Shown: positions 35,487 to 45,004, numbered from the stretch's first letter. The stretch: DNA of 64,000 nucleotides from Labilibaculum filiforme (GCF_002843315.1 NZ_MVDD01000002.1:124001-188000); one strand, 5' to 3'. Program-made: numbers and translations. Notes: a model not told the origin generated them from the letters alone.

Positions 35487-35559
35487 ACGGGTGTAGCTCA
35501 GTTGGTAGAGCACTGGTCTCCAAAACCAGGTGTCGGGAGTTCGAGTCTCTCCACCCGTG
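35487..35559 (+). tRNA. tRNA-Trp (anticodon CCA)
   Basis: The 73-nt cloverleaf has a 7-bp acceptor stem (ACGGGTG with CACCCGT), a 4-bp D stem (GCTC/GAGC), a 5-bp anticodon stem (CTGGT/ACCAG) with loop CTCCAAA (anticodon CCA at 35520-35522), and a T arm with TTCGAGT loop. The discriminator base is G and CCA is not encoded. A terminator follows directly. Confidence 0.97.
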
Positions 35560-35560
35560 C

Positions 35561-35596
35561 AAAAACCTTCCTAAATAATTAGGAAGGTTTTTTTTG
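35561..35596 (+). terminator. Terminator after tRNA-Trp
   Basis: An 11-bp stem (AACCTTCCTAA and complement) with a 4-base loop is followed by T8, immediately after the tRNA. Confidence 0.92.
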
Positions 35597-35603
35597 TTTC
35601 ATA

Positions 35604-35633
35604 AAAAAAGCGACCATTTCTGATCGCTTTTTG
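35604..35633 (-). terminator. Terminator of the small minus-strand gene
   Basis: Read on the minus strand the stem is AAAAAGCGATCA with TGGTCGCTTTTT, closed by a U-G pair, with a GAAA loop and T7. On the plus strand the same position is a C-A mismatch, so the element favours minus-strand transcription. Confidence 0.75.
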
Positions 35634-35638
35634 CATTT

Positions 35639-35794
35639 TTATAAATTATCCTTTAAGTAATACTTTTCGTTTGGGTCCATCTCTACTATTCCATCTCTCA
35701 ATTTATAATTTGGAATTTCCCTTTTTGACTTTTCCGGATGAAATCTTCTTTTCTTCTCTTTCTGAGGCTGAATTGATCTAATAGTTTTCGACAT
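35639..35794 (-). CDS. Small basic hypothetical protein (51 residues)
   Basis: The ATG at 35794 opens a 51-residue frame rich in Lys, Arg and Glu in its first half (MSKTIRSIQPQKEKKRRF) and acidic near the end (GIVEMDPNEKYYLKDNL). There is no signal or membrane segment. The support is a minus-strand terminator 6 bp after the stop and the AT-rich upstream sequence (TTTAAAGTT) usual for starts here. I do not recognise the family. An in-frame ATG at 35824 is less likely. Confidence 0.5.
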   Translation of the reverse strand: MSKTIRSIQPQKEKKRRFHPEKSKREIPNYKLRDGIVEMDPNEKYYLKDNL

Positions 35795-35871
35795 AACTTT
35801 AAATTTTAAAAAAACTAAGTGCACACTATTATCTATTTACTACGCAAGTAATAAAAAAAAGTGACAAAAAA

Positions 35872-35901
35872 AAAGATGAACCAATTAAATGATTCATCTT
35901 T
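35872..35901 (-). terminator. Terminator of the ABC exporter gene
   Basis: A 9-bp stem (AAAGATGAA with TTCATCTTT) is followed on the minus strand by a run of T. It lies 24 bp after the exporter stop. Confidence 0.8.
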
Positions 35902-35924
35902 CTGAATATATTTATTACAAATTT

Positions 35925-37748
35925 TTATAACAATTGCATGTCGTATAATTTCTTGTAAGCACCATCTTTTTCAATTAATTCATCGTGATTTCCTCTTTCT
36001 ACAATTTCGCCCTCATGAAAAACACAAATTAAATCGGCATTTTTTACTGTTGACAAACGATGCGCAATTACAACCGAAGTACGGTTCTTCATTAATTTAT
36101 CTAAAGCATCCTGCACCAAACGTTCCGATTCGGTATCTAAAGCCGAAGTAGCTTCATCTAGAATCATAATTGGAGGGTTTTTAAGAACTGCTCTGGCAAT
36201 GCTAAGCCTTTGGCGCTGACCACCGGAAAGCTTTCCTCCACGGTCACCAATATTGGTATAATAACCTTCTTCGCTAGCAGAAATAAAATCGTGAGCATTG
36301 GCAATTTTTGCCGCTTCCATCACCTCCTCTATCGTTGCATTCTCAACTCCAAAAGCTATGTTATTAAAAATAGTATCATTAAACAAAATTGATTCCTGAT
36401 TCACATTCCCCATCAAGTTTCTCAAATCCTTAATCTTATAATCCCTGATATCAATTCCATCCACAAAAATACCACCAGCAATTACATCATAAAATCGAGG
36501 CAATAAATCTACGAAAGTAGTTTTACCAGAACCCGATTGACCAACCAAAGCCACTGTTTTTCCCTTAGGAATTTCCAACTGAATATTCTTCAAGACTTTC
36601 CTTTCTCCATTGTACGAGAAAGTAACATCCCTGTATTCAATTACTTTTTCGAATGCTTCCACGTGTTTCGCATCCTCTTTATCAACAATTGTAGATTCGG
36701 CTCTCAAAATTTGATCGATACGATCCATTGCTGCCAATCCTTTTTGAATACTATACAAAGCCTTCGAAAATTCTTTTGCTGGATTAATGATGGAATAAAA
36801 AACTACCAAATAGGCAATAAAACCTGCTCCATTCATGCCAGTCTCGCCATTCAAAATTAAACGGCCACCATACCACAAAACGATTACAATAACGATTGTC
36901 CCCAAAAATTCACTTACCGGATGTGCTAAAATTCGTCTGCGCATTAAACTGTTCATAATACGACGGTAATCGTTATTTTCTGCAGAAAATTTTTCTTTTA
37001 CCTTATCTTCAGCTGTAAAAGCTTTAATAATTCGAAGTCCCGAAAGTGTTTCTTCAATGGTCGATAGTAAATCTCCCATTTTATTCTGCCCCAAACGCGA
37101 GGTTTTTTTAAGACTCCTCCCTATTTGTCCGATAATATAGCCAGCAATAGGCAAAAGAATAAAACTGAAAAGTGTTAATTGAGGGCTCATAATAATCATT
37201 GCCGCTAAACAAACAATAATTATAACCGGATTTTTAAGGAACATATCCATCGAGTTCATGATAGAATTTTCTACCTCTTGAACATCTCCAGTAGTTCTTG
37301 CCATAATATCGCCTTTCTTTTCTTCTGTAAAAAAAGGAATTGGTAAACTCACAATCTTATCGTAAATCTGATTTCTCATATCCCGAACAACTGAATTTCG
37401 AATTCCAACAGTATGATAAGAACCTAAATAAGTGAAACCCACCTTAAACAATGCTGTAATAATTAGAATAATTCCTACAAACAAGAGTGCAGAGTCTGCA
37501 CCATACTCCAATTTCATTAAAGTTGTATAGTAGTAGAAATTGTGTTTTAATGCATCTAAACTAACTTCCCAAGGCACTAATTTATCAACTGGTTCTGCCA
37601 TCTCAAACAGAATTTCCAACACTGGCTGCATCATTACAAAGGAGAATACTCCAAAAACTGCAGCGAGTATATTATAAAAGAAACTCATTATTAAATCTCC
37701 TTTATAAGGAGGCAAAAACCGTTTTAAAATTTGAATAAAATCTTTCAT
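35925..37748 (-). CDS. ABC exporter, fused membrane and ATPase domains (MsbA-like)
   Basis: The 607-residue half-transporter has six membrane helices in its first ~330 residues and an ATPase domain from ~360. Walker A (LVGQSGSGKTT), the Q-loop (NQESILFNDTIFNNI), the signature LSGGQRQR, Walker B (IMILDEATSALD) and the switch histidine (IAHRLSTV) are all intact. Such homodimers flip lipids or export hydrophobic compounds; an MsbA role in lipid A-core transport is likely in Bacteroidota but cannot be proven here. The ATG at 37748 is used instead of the TTG at 37751. Confidence 0.92.
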   Translation of the reverse strand: MKDFIQILKRFLPPYKGDLIMSFFYNILAAVFGVFSFVMMQPVLEILFEMAEPVDKLVPWEVSLDALKHNFYYYTTLMKLEYGADSALLFVGIILIITALFKVGFTYLGSYHTVGIRNSVVRDMRNQIYDKIVSLPIPFFTEEKKGDIMARTTGDVQEVENSIMNSMDMFLKNPVIIIVCLAAMIIMSPQLTLFSFILLPIAGYIIGQIGRSLKKTSRLGQNKMGDLLSTIEETLSGLRIIKAFTAEDKVKEKFSAENNDYRRIMNSLMRRRILAHPVSEFLGTIVIVIVLWYGGRLILNGETGMNGAGFIAYLVVFYSIINPAKEFSKALYSIQKGLAAMDRIDQILRAESTIVDKEDAKHVEAFEKVIEYRDVTFSYNGERKVLKNIQLEIPKGKTVALVGQSGSGKTTFVDLLPRFYDVIAGGIFVDGIDIRDYKIKDLRNLMGNVNQESILFNDTIFNNIAFGVENATIEEVMEAAKIANAHDFISASEEGYYTNIGDRGGKLSGGQRQRLSIARAVLKNPPIMILDEATSALDTESERLVQDALDKLMKNRTSVVIAHRLSTVKNADLICVFHEGEIVERGNHDELIEKDGAYKKLYDMQLL

Positions 37749-37800
37749 CAAGTAATTAGTGTGTGAAACAAACGCTTACAAAACATCAATAAGCAGTCAA

Positions 37801-37840
37801 AAAATAAGGCTGTAAAAGTACAACTCTTACAGCCTATTTA
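37801..37840 (-). terminator. Terminator of purB
   Basis: A stem of GGCTGTAA with TTACAGCC, extended by AAATA/TATTT with one bulge, is followed by a T-run on the minus strand. It lies 26 bp after the purB stop. Confidence 0.75.
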
Positions 37841-37865
37841 CAAAGTATTAACAAGATTTAATATT

Positions 37866-39203
37866 TTAGATTCCTGTATAATTAACAGGACTAATTGCCT
37901 TTAATTCAAGCTTTAAACTATCACTAATTTCTAATGTGTCGATGAATTCGGCAATACTTTCTTTCGTTACATGACTATTGGTACGAGTTAACGCTTTTAA
38001 AGCCTCGTAAGGATTAGGATATCCTTCGCGACGAAGAATGGTTTGAACTGCCTCGGCAACAACCGCCCAGTTTGCTTCCAAATCGGCTTGAAATGCTTCT
38101 TTCGAAATAATTAATTTATCCAAACCTTTCAATAAAGATTTAAACGCAATAATAGTATGTGCAAAAGGTACTCCAATATTTCTCAATACAGTAGAATCCG
38201 TTAAATCGCGTTGCAATCTCGATACTGGTAATTTTGCTGCTAAATGTTCAAAAGTAGCATTTGCCAATCCAAGATTTCCTTCTGAATTCTCAAAATCGAT
38301 TGGATTCACTTTATGTGGCATAGCCGATGATCCAACCTCTCCCTCTTTAATTTTTTGTTTGAAGTAATTCATGGAAATATACGTCCAAAAATCACGGTTC
38401 AAATCCACCAAAACAGTATTAATACGTTTTAGGTTATCGAAAATAGCTCCCATATTGTCGTAATTGGAAATTTGTGTGGTAAATTCCTCACGCTCCAATT
38501 TCAGAATATCATTTACAAAATGATTTCCAAATTCTTTCCAATTGGTATTTGGATAAGCCACATGGTGAGCATTAAAGTTACCAGTAGCACCACCAAATTT
38601 AGCAGAACATGGTACACTTTTCAGAAGATCCAATTGCTTTTTTAAACGATATACGTAAACCTGAATTTCTTTCCCTAAACGAGTTGGCGACGCTGGCTGA
38701 CCATGCGTACGAGCTAACATCGAAATTTCTTTCCAATCATCAGCAAGACTGGCTAATTTATTAATCAATTCGTCTAAAAGTGGATAATACACATCGTGCA
38801 CTGCATCGCGCAAAGAATAAGGCGTTGCAGTATTATTAATATCCTGAGAAGTTAATCCGAAGTGAATAAACTCTTTGTATTTTTGAAGGTTTAAACCGTC
38901 GAATTTTTCCTTAATAAAGTACTCAACAGCCTTAACATCATGATTTGTAACGCTTTCAATATCTTTCACTTTTTGAGCATCCTCAACCGTAAAATCGATA
39001 TATAAACTACGCAAATCGGTATATAAATCTTTATTAAAATCTTTTAATTGTGGTAGAGGAATCTCGCATAATGCAATAAAATATTCTACTTCTACCAAAA
39101 CTCTGTATCGCACCAAAGCATATTCCGAAAAATACTCTCCTAGAACGTCTACCTTACTGCGGTAACGTCCGTCAATAGGCGAAATTGCTGTTAAACTCTG
39201 CAT
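37866..39203 (-). CDS. purB: Adenylosuccinate lyase
   Basis: The 445-residue cytoplasmic enzyme shows the fumarase/aspartase superfamily pattern with PurB features: LTAISPIDGRYRSKV at the N-terminus, TNHDVKAVEYFIK, HFGLTSQDINNTA, ARTHGQPASPT and the signature GSSAMPHKVNPIDFEN with the catalytic serine loop. It splits SAICAR to AICAR and adenylosuccinate to AMP in purine synthesis. The ATG at 39203 begins the conserved MQSLTAISPIDGRY; the frame from 39224 adds seven unsupported residues. It is a single gene, with its own terminator. Confidence 0.97.
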   Translation of the reverse strand: MQSLTAISPIDGRYRSKVDVLGEYFSEYALVRYRVLVEVEYFIALCEIPLPQLKDFNKDLYTDLRSLYIDFTVEDAQKVKDIESVTNHDVKAVEYFIKEKFDGLNLQKYKEFIHFGLTSQDINNTATPYSLRDAVHDVYYPLLDELINKLASLADDWKEISMLARTHGQPASPTRLGKEIQVYVYRLKKQLDLLKSVPCSAKFGGATGNFNAHHVAYPNTNWKEFGNHFVNDILKLEREEFTTQISNYDNMGAIFDNLKRINTVLVDLNRDFWTYISMNYFKQKIKEGEVGSSAMPHKVNPIDFENSEGNLGLANATFEHLAAKLPVSRLQRDLTDSTVLRNIGVPFAHTIIAFKSLLKGLDKLIISKEAFQADLEANWAVVAEAVQTILRREGYPNPYEALKALTRTNSHVTKESIAEFIDTLEISDSLKLELKAISPVNYTGI

Positions 39204-39341
39204 CTCAAAAAAATTAAATGTCAATAATGGTTATTTAGAAGCTCAAAGGTAACTAAAAGCGATGAGTACCGAAAACTTTACGCATAAGATATCCGCATAG
39301 AAAGTATTATATAATCCTAGCTTGAAACATCTCCCCTTATC

Positions 39342-39372
39342 TTTCGCATTTTATCGATAAATACTATTTTTG
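39342..39372 (+). promoter_or_regulatory. Candidate promoter for the EI24 gene
   Basis: TATTTTTG at 39365-39372 matches the -7 consensus, with TTTC (one mismatch to TTTG) 19 bases upstream. Confidence 0.45.
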
Positions 39373-39405
39373 TTAAGTCACTCATGCTAATTTAAGAACA
39401 AATCA

Positions 39406-40212
39406 ATGAAATTAATTAAAGATTTTAGCTTTGGATTGCGAATGTACACCGAAGCCATTCAATATATTTTCAGAAAACAATTGGCCTGGTTTTTCCTATT
39501 TCCAATTCTTCTCAATATCGTTTTATTTTGGGTTGGTTGGGATTATATTGGCGATTTGGCACAACAATCGCAAAGCTACCTACAAGCTTTACTGGATTTA
39601 GAAAATGCTGATTTTTGGGGTTCTGCTTTCTTAAAAGCAAGCATTGGTGGGTTTATTTGGATCGTATTTAAAATACTCTTCTTTTTAATATTTGCTTATT
39701 TTGGTGGCTATATCATCCTCATCATCATGTCACCTGTATTCTCCTATCTATCGGAAAGAACCGAAAAGTTAAAAACAGGAAATGATTATCCGTTTGATGC
39801 ATACCAGTTTTTAAAAGACATTATTCGCGGAGTTTTTATTGCCGTACGAAATTTACTGATAGAATTAGCTTTAACAATACTCATGTTTATTCTAAGCTTT
39901 ATTCCAATTATAGGATGGGCTGCAGCCATTTTCTTATTTTTTATTTCGGCATATTTCTATGGATTTTCATTTCTAGATTATGCCATTGAACGCAAAAAAA
40001 TGAGCATTGCACAAAGCGTTCAATTTATGAGAGAAAACAAAGGAATCGTAATAGCCAATGGTTTTGTTTTTTCGCTCTGTTTAATTGTTCCATTTTGTGG
40101 GGTTTCTTTTTCAAGCTTTGCTGCAATTATAGCTGTTGTTGCCGGAACTTTAGCAGTTAACGAAATTTGGGACGATGACAAATACCCAAACAAAAAAACA
40201 AACAAAATTTAA
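39406..40212 (+). CDS. EI24/CysZ-like multi-pass membrane protein
   Basis: The 268-residue protein starts FSFGLRMYTEAIQYIFRKQLAWFFLFPILLNI, the EI24-domain N-terminus. About five to six hydrophobic segments follow (around 25-48, 78-108, 145-185, 220-255), with SYLSERTEKL and GFSFLDYAIERKKMS between them. CysZ, the known relative in proteobacteria, is a sulfate permease; that role is not established for Bacteroidota members, so I name only the family. The next gene lies 98 bp downstream on the same strand. Confidence 0.8.
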   Translation: MKLIKDFSFGLRMYTEAIQYIFRKQLAWFFLFPILLNIVLFWVGWDYIGDLAQQSQSYLQALLDLENADFWGSAFLKASIGGFIWIVFKILFFLIFAYFGGYIILIIMSPVFSYLSERTEKLKTGNDYPFDAYQFLKDIIRGVFIAVRNLLIELALTILMFILSFIPIIGWAAAIFLFFISAYFYGFSFLDYAIERKKMSIAQSVQFMRENKGIVIANGFVFSLCLIVPFCGVSFSSFAAIIAVVAGTLAVNEIWDDDKYPNKKTNKI

Positions 40213-40310
40213 ACTTAATTGCTATCTTACCTAAACGTTTAAATTGCTGTAAACATTTTACCTAAACATGAATTTAAACGACATAAAACACCTTAAAACA
40301 GTACACAAAC

Positions 40311-41744
40311 ATGAATAATATCCGCTACTTTCTTATCCTCCTTTTTGCGCTGGCTATAAGTTTTCGTTTGGTTGCGAATCAGCCTGCCGACAGCATTCCT
40401 GAAAGTAAACAAACGCAGGTCTATAAATTTGATATAAAACGCGAAATTGGACCTGCTGCCTGGAGACAAACAAAAGATGCGCTACAGGAAGCAAATGAAT
40501 GGAATGCCGATATTGTTCTAATTCATATGAATACGTATGGAGGCATGGTAATTCATGCCGATTCGATTCGTACTGCCATTTTAAACAGTAAGATTCCTGT
40601 TTATGTATTTATAGATAATAATGCAGCTTCGGCAGGAGCGCTTATTTCCATTGCTTGCGATAGTATTTACATGAGGACCGGAGCCAATATTGGAGCAGCA
40701 ACGGTTGTTAACCAAACAGGCGAGGCAATGCCCGATAAATATCAGTCGTATATGCGCTCAACAATGCGTGCCACGGCCGAATCGCATGGAAAAGACACCT
40801 TAATACAAAAAGGAGATACCACCTACAAATGGCGAAGAGATCCTTTAATTGCTGAAGCGATGGTGGATCCGCGCACCTATATTGAGCATGTTATTGATAC
40901 AGGAAAAGTATTAACCTTTACGCCCGACGAAGCTATTAAAAACGGATACTGCGAAGGAATAGCCAATAGTGTTGAAGAAGTACTTGCAAAAGCTGGGATT
41001 AAAGAATACACAATTAAAAAATATGAACCAACAGCAATCGAACAAATGGTTGATTTTATGATTAATCCTGTATTACAAGGAATTCTAATCATGATAATTA
41101 TTGGTGGTATCTATTTTGAATTACAGACTCCAGGGATTGGATTTCCAATATTAGCATCGGCTATTGCGGCAGTACTCTATTTCTCTCCTCTTTATTTGGA
41201 GGGCATGGCCGAAAACTGGGAAATTCTTTTATTTGGGATTGGGGTTATCCTTCTGGCGGTAGAAATATTTGTAGTGCCAGGATTTGGTATTCCTGGTATC
41301 TCAGGAATTATTCTCATTATTACAGGCCTCGCATTAAGTCTTGTTGATAATGTTGCTTTTGATTTTGAACCTCGTCATATAAGAGCATTGCTTGGCGCGA
41401 TAATGCTGGTTGTTTTCTCGATGTTTACCTCTATACTGGCATCCATTTATGCGAGTAAAAAACTATTTGCTACCAATTCCTTTTTAGGTCATTTAGCCCT
41501 AGGAGCAATCGAAAAATCGGAAGATGGATACGTTGGTGTAGATATGAAAGCCAAATCATTAATCGGCAAAACAGGAACTGTACTTAGCGTTCTTCGTCCT
41601 TCGGGCAAGGTTTTTATCGAGAATCAAATTTACGATGCCAAATCGGAAGATGGTTTTATAGACAAGGACACCCTTGTAGAAGTAATCCGTTTTGAAACCG
41701 GACAAGTATATGTTGTTAAAAAAGAGGAGGATGAGCTCAATTAA
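40311..41744 (+). CDS. NfeD-family membrane-bound ClpP-type serine protease
   Basis: The 477-residue protein has a signal sequence, a ClpP-class protease domain (about 35-220, with NTYGGMVIHADSIRTAIL and FIDNNAASAGALISIACD, including the expected catalytic serine in ASAGA), then four to five membrane helices (about 240-390) and a C-terminal NfeD OB-fold (about 405-470, SLIGKTGTVLSVLRPSGKVFI). Long NfeD proteins work with SPFH/stomatin partners in membrane quality control; no stomatin gene is in the window. Its 3' end overlaps the start of the acetyltransferase by 14 bp, so the two are probably co-translated. Confidence 0.9.
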   Translation: MNNIRYFLILLFALAISFRLVANQPADSIPESKQTQVYKFDIKREIGPAAWRQTKDALQEANEWNADIVLIHMNTYGGMVIHADSIRTAILNSKIPVYVFIDNNAASAGALISIACDSIYMRTGANIGAATVVNQTGEAMPDKYQSYMRSTMRATAESHGKDTLIQKGDTTYKWRRDPLIAEAMVDPRTYIEHVIDTGKVLTFTPDEAIKNGYCEGIANSVEEVLAKAGIKEYTIKKYEPTAIEQMVDFMINPVLQGILIMIIIGGIYFELQTPGIGFPILASAIAAVLYFSPLYLEGMAENWEILLFGIGVILLAVEIFVVPGFGIPGISGIILIITGLALSLVDNVAFDFEPRHIRALLGAIMLVVFSMFTSILASIYASKKLFATNSFLGHLALGAIEKSEDGYVGVDMKAKSLIGKTGTVLSVLRPSGKVFIENQIYDAKSEDGFIDKDTLVEVIRFETGQVYVVKKEEDELN

Positions 41745-42153
41745 ACTTAGAGAATATGAAGCCCTGGATTATCAATCCCTCCTTAGATTATGGGAAATCA
41801 CGGACTTAGGAGGCAACGAACGTGGCGACAATGCTACTAGCATTGAGCGAAGCTTATTGCATGACGGAAAATTATGGGTGCTTGAACGAACCGAAAGTAA
41901 GGAAATTATAGGTTGTTGCTGGCTCACCAATGATTCCAGAAGATTGTATCTGCATCACTTAGGAATTCATCCTGAATATCAACAAAAAGGATACGGAAAA
42001 CTTCTTACCAAAAGGGCTTTAACACATGCCAAAAACTTAAAAATGCAAATTAAACTTGAGGTGCATCATACGAACAAAATTGCTCTAAACATTTACAACC
42101 AACTTGGATTTAAATTTCTGGAAGGCTACGAAGTAATGATTAAAAGAAAGTAA
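41731..42153 (+). CDS. GNAT-family N-acetyltransferase
   Basis: The 140-residue protein has the GNAT motifs: WLTNDSRRLYLHHLGIHPEYQQKGYGKLLTKRALTHA (motif A, with the Q-x-x-G-x-G/A acetyl-CoA loop as QKGYGK) and NKIALNIYNQLGF (motif B). The substrate is unknown. The ATG at 41731 is placed by the overlap with the NfeD stop and by the fold start at IKLREYE; GAGGAGG abuts it directly, too close for normal Shine-Dalgarno pairing. Translational coupling to the NfeD gene is likely. Confidence 0.87.
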   Translation: MSSIKLREYEALDYQSLLRLWEITDLGGNERGDNATSIERSLLHDGKLWVLERTESKEIIGCCWLTNDSRRLYLHHLGIHPEYQQKGYGKLLTKRALTHAKNLKMQIKLEVHHTNKIALNIYNQLGFKFLEGYEVMIKRK

Positions 42154-42275
42154 CAGTAACCAACTTACCAATCTAAAACTCGCCAATAAAACCCAATTTA
42201 ACAACTGATTTTAGTATTTCAGAAATTAAAAGAGTAAAATTGCAAAAAATCCGAAAACATACATTAAATACCAGC

Positions 42276-43142
42276 ATGACTATAATTTCTTCTCAGGGAT
42301 TACTTGATTTCTCCCTTCTCGAAAGCATCACCAAGAAACCAAAACTATTCGCAAAAGACGATGGGGATTTTTGGCAGGATCCTTACATCTCCGAGCATTT
42401 ATTAAATGCTCATCTTGACGATGAATCGGATCAGGGTTCTAGAAAATATCAGGATATTCTGCAATCGGTTCTTTGGTTGTGCGAATATTTAAAACTTCCT
42501 GAAGACAGTAAATTGCTAGATTTGGGTTGTGGACCTGGATTATACAGCGAAAATTTCTACGGTCAAGGATTTGATGTTACAGGAATCGATTTCTCGCAAA
42601 GCTCTATTGATTATGCCAAAGAGCAAGCCGAAGGATTTCCATATCGCATTAACTACATCTGCCAAAATTATCTAGAAATAGATTACCATGAGGAATTCGA
42701 TGTAATCACACTTATTTACGGCGATTTATGTGTGCTTTCTCACACCGACAGAAACTTACTACTTCAGAAAGTAAAAAAGGCATTAAAACCAGGTGGGTAT
42801 TTAATTTTTGATGTATTCACGAAACATTATTTCGAGAGTAAGGAACCAGATCAATCCTGGTATATTAGTAAAGAAGACGGATTTTGGAGTGAGGAAGAAC
42901 ATCTACTATTACAATCTCGTTATAAGTACAAAAAAGATAAAGTTAGATTGGATAAATATACCTTGATTTTAAAGAATGGAACCGTTCGCACTCACAACAT
43001 TTGGAAGCACTATTTTTCGTTGAAACGAAGTATTTCGATGATGGAAAAAAATGGGTTTAGCGTGAAAGACTACTGGTCTGATTTAAAAGGAAAAGCTTTT
43101 GAAAAGAACAGCCAGTGGATAGGAATGATTGCCCAAAAATAG
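42276..43142 (+). CDS. Class I SAM-dependent methyltransferase
   Basis: The 288-residue protein has a Rossmann methyltransferase core: LLDLGCGPGLYSENF (motif I, SAM binding, near residues 87-101), VTGIDFSQSSIDYAKEQ (motif II acidic loop), FDVITLIYGDLCVL and VKKALKPGGYLIFDVF. The substrate is not evident. The ATG at 42276 is taken over the TTG at 42240. It is not clearly co-transcribed with the acetyltransferase 122 bp upstream. Confidence 0.87.
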   Translation: MTIISSQGLLDFSLLESITKKPKLFAKDDGDFWQDPYISEHLLNAHLDDESDQGSRKYQDILQSVLWLCEYLKLPEDSKLLDLGCGPGLYSENFYGQGFDVTGIDFSQSSIDYAKEQAEGFPYRINYICQNYLEIDYHEEFDVITLIYGDLCVLSHTDRNLLLQKVKKALKPGGYLIFDVFTKHYFESKEPDQSWYISKEDGFWSEEEHLLLQSRYKYKKDKVRLDKYTLILKNGTVRTHNIWKHYFSLKRSISMMEKNGFSVKDYWSDLKGKAFEKNSQWIGMIAQK

Positions 43143-43151
43143 AAATAAAAA

Positions 43152-43185
43152 AAACTCCGACAGAACTAATTCTCTATCGGAGTTT
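43152..43185. terminator. Shared terminator of convergent genes
   Basis: The stem AAACTCCGA with TCGGAGTTT carries T8 on the minus strand and only T3 on the plus strand. It therefore serves mainly the acyl-CoA synthetase gene and possibly also the methyltransferase gene. Confidence 0.75.
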
Positions 43186-43207
43186 ACAAGATAAACTGGT
43201 AGGTTTA

Positions 43208-45004
43208 TTAATCCTTGTACATCTTATCTATAAGATGTTTGTATTTTTCCTGTATTACTTTTCTTTTCAATTTTAAAGTGGAAGTAATCTCCCCGGCTTC
43301 AATCGAAAATTCTTTAGGCAATAAGGTAAATTTCTTAATTTTTTCGAACATCGAGAATTCTTTCTGCATTTCCTCAAAGCGTTTTTCGAAAAACTCTATA
43401 ATTTGAGAGTTTCCCAATAATTCTTCAATAGTTTCAAATCCAATATTATTCTGCGATGCGTATCGCTGAAGAGGTTCTATAGCGGGCACAGCCAAAGCAG
43501 TTACATATTTTCTGCAATCACCAATTACAGCAATTTGCTCAATAAACTGATCGTTAACCAACATTTTCTCTAACTTTTGAGGAGCAATATATTTTCCTCC
43601 TGAAGTTTTCATCAAATCTTTAATACGATCGGTTATGGTTACAGCACCATTTTCATCGATTACACCTGCGTCTCCAGTACAAAACCATCCATCTTTCATC
43701 ACCTCTGCAGTAGCTTCGGGCTTCTTGTAATAACCACGCATCACACCTGGCCCTTTCACTAAAATCTCGTCGTTTTCACCAATTTTAATCTCGGTACCAA
43801 CAATAATACGACCAGTTGTGTTAAAATCGATATGTTTATCGCTATACAGGCATACTGTAGCCATTGTTTCGGTTAAACCATATCCCATTTTCACATTTAA
43901 ACCTGTAGCGTGAAAATATTTAATAATATTTGAATCTAATGGAGCTCCGCCACAAGGCATAAAATTGATTCTACCCCCAAAAATATCACGAAGTTTGCTT
44001 AGTACTAGTTTATCAGCAAGCTTGTGTTTTAATTTCAATCCAACAGGAATTCTCTTATCAAATAGGAGGTAATCATTATTATACTTCGCCCCAATTTTAA
44101 TTGCCCAATTCATTAAAGATCGCTTCACTCGCGAAGCATCCTTACTTTTTACCTGAATTGCCGCATAAATTTTCTCATATATTCGTGGAACCGTACACAT
44201 TAATGTAGGTTTCACTTCTTTCATTGCGTCTCCAATCTTTTTTGGATCGAGATTGAAATAAATTTCTATTCCCCGATGAAAACAATAGAAACACCAAATT
44301 CGTTCGTAAACATGACTTAAAGGCAAGAAACTAAGCGAGATATCTTTATCAGATACATTTAACTCGGCATCATGAGAGACCAAAACACTAGAAATGTTAT
44401 TGTGATCAATCATCACTCCTTTTGGTTCTCCGGTAGTTCCTGATGTATAAATTAAAGTTGCAAGATCATCAATTTCGGCTCTTTGAAAACGATCTTCAAA
44501 CTCTGCACCAACCATTGAATTCTTTCCATAAATTAAGAATTCATCCCAATGCATCGACCTTTCGTAATCCGATAATACAACATTCTTATCGAAAGCCACT
44601 ACCATTTTCACATGAGGAACCGTTTGAATTAAATCCATAGTACGATCATATTGCTCCTGTTCTCCAACAAAAACAACCTGTGTTTCCGAATCCTCAATAA
44701 TATATTTTGCTTCTGTTGTAGAATTAGTTGGATAAATAGGAACCGTTACGCCACGAATACTCATGATCGCTAAATCGGCAGTAATCCATTCTGGCATATT
44801 TTGCGAAAAAATAGCAACCATTTGCTTTTCTTCAACACCTAACTTTATAAGCGCTTTTGATATTTGTCGAATATCTAAGCCAAATTTAGTCCAACTTACA
44901 CCAACCCATTCGCCACTTTTTCCATCCTTATAGTGCATTGCAATTCGATCCGAATATTTTTCAATACGATTTCGAATTAGTTTGCCCCAATGTTGATATT
45001 CCAT
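43208..45004 (-). CDS. Long-chain acyl-CoA synthetase (AMP-binding)
   Basis: The 598-residue enzyme has the ANL-family motifs: LIYTSGTTGEPKG (P-loop-like ATP-binding), LPLSHVYERI, MGYGLTETMATVC, DGWFCTGDAGV and the C-terminal KDLMKTSGGKYIAP with the adenylation lysine region. It activates fatty acids to acyl-CoA for membrane lipid or beta-oxidation use. The length and the 'MEYQHWGKLIRNRIEKY' start are typical of the bacterial FadD15-like group. No signal or membrane helix is seen. It is transcribed alone, with 234 bp of gene-free sequence upstream that contains only the next terminator. Confidence 0.93.
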   Translation of the reverse strand: MEYQHWGKLIRNRIEKYSDRIAMHYKDGKSGEWVGVSWTKFGLDIRQISKALIKLGVEEKQMVAIFSQNMPEWITADLAIMSIRGVTVPIYPTNSTTEAKYIIEDSETQVVFVGEQEQYDRTMDLIQTVPHVKMVVAFDKNVVLSDYERSMHWDEFLIYGKNSMVGAEFEDRFQRAEIDDLATLIYTSGTTGEPKGVMIDHNNISSVLVSHDAELNVSDKDISLSFLPLSHVYERIWCFYCFHRGIEIYFNLDPKKIGDAMKEVKPTLMCTVPRIYEKIYAAIQVKSKDASRVKRSLMNWAIKIGAKYNNDYLLFDKRIPVGLKLKHKLADKLVLSKLRDIFGGRINFMPCGGAPLDSNIIKYFHATGLNVKMGYGLTETMATVCLYSDKHIDFNTTGRIIVGTEIKIGENDEILVKGPGVMRGYYKKPEATAEVMKDGWFCTGDAGVIDENGAVTITDRIKDLMKTSGGKYIAPQKLEKMLVNDQFIEQIAVIGDCRKYVTALAVPAIEPLQRYASQNNIGFETIEELLGNSQIIEFFEKRFEEMQKEFSMFEKIKKFTLLPKEFSIEAGEITSTLKLKRKVIQEKYKHLIDKMYKD

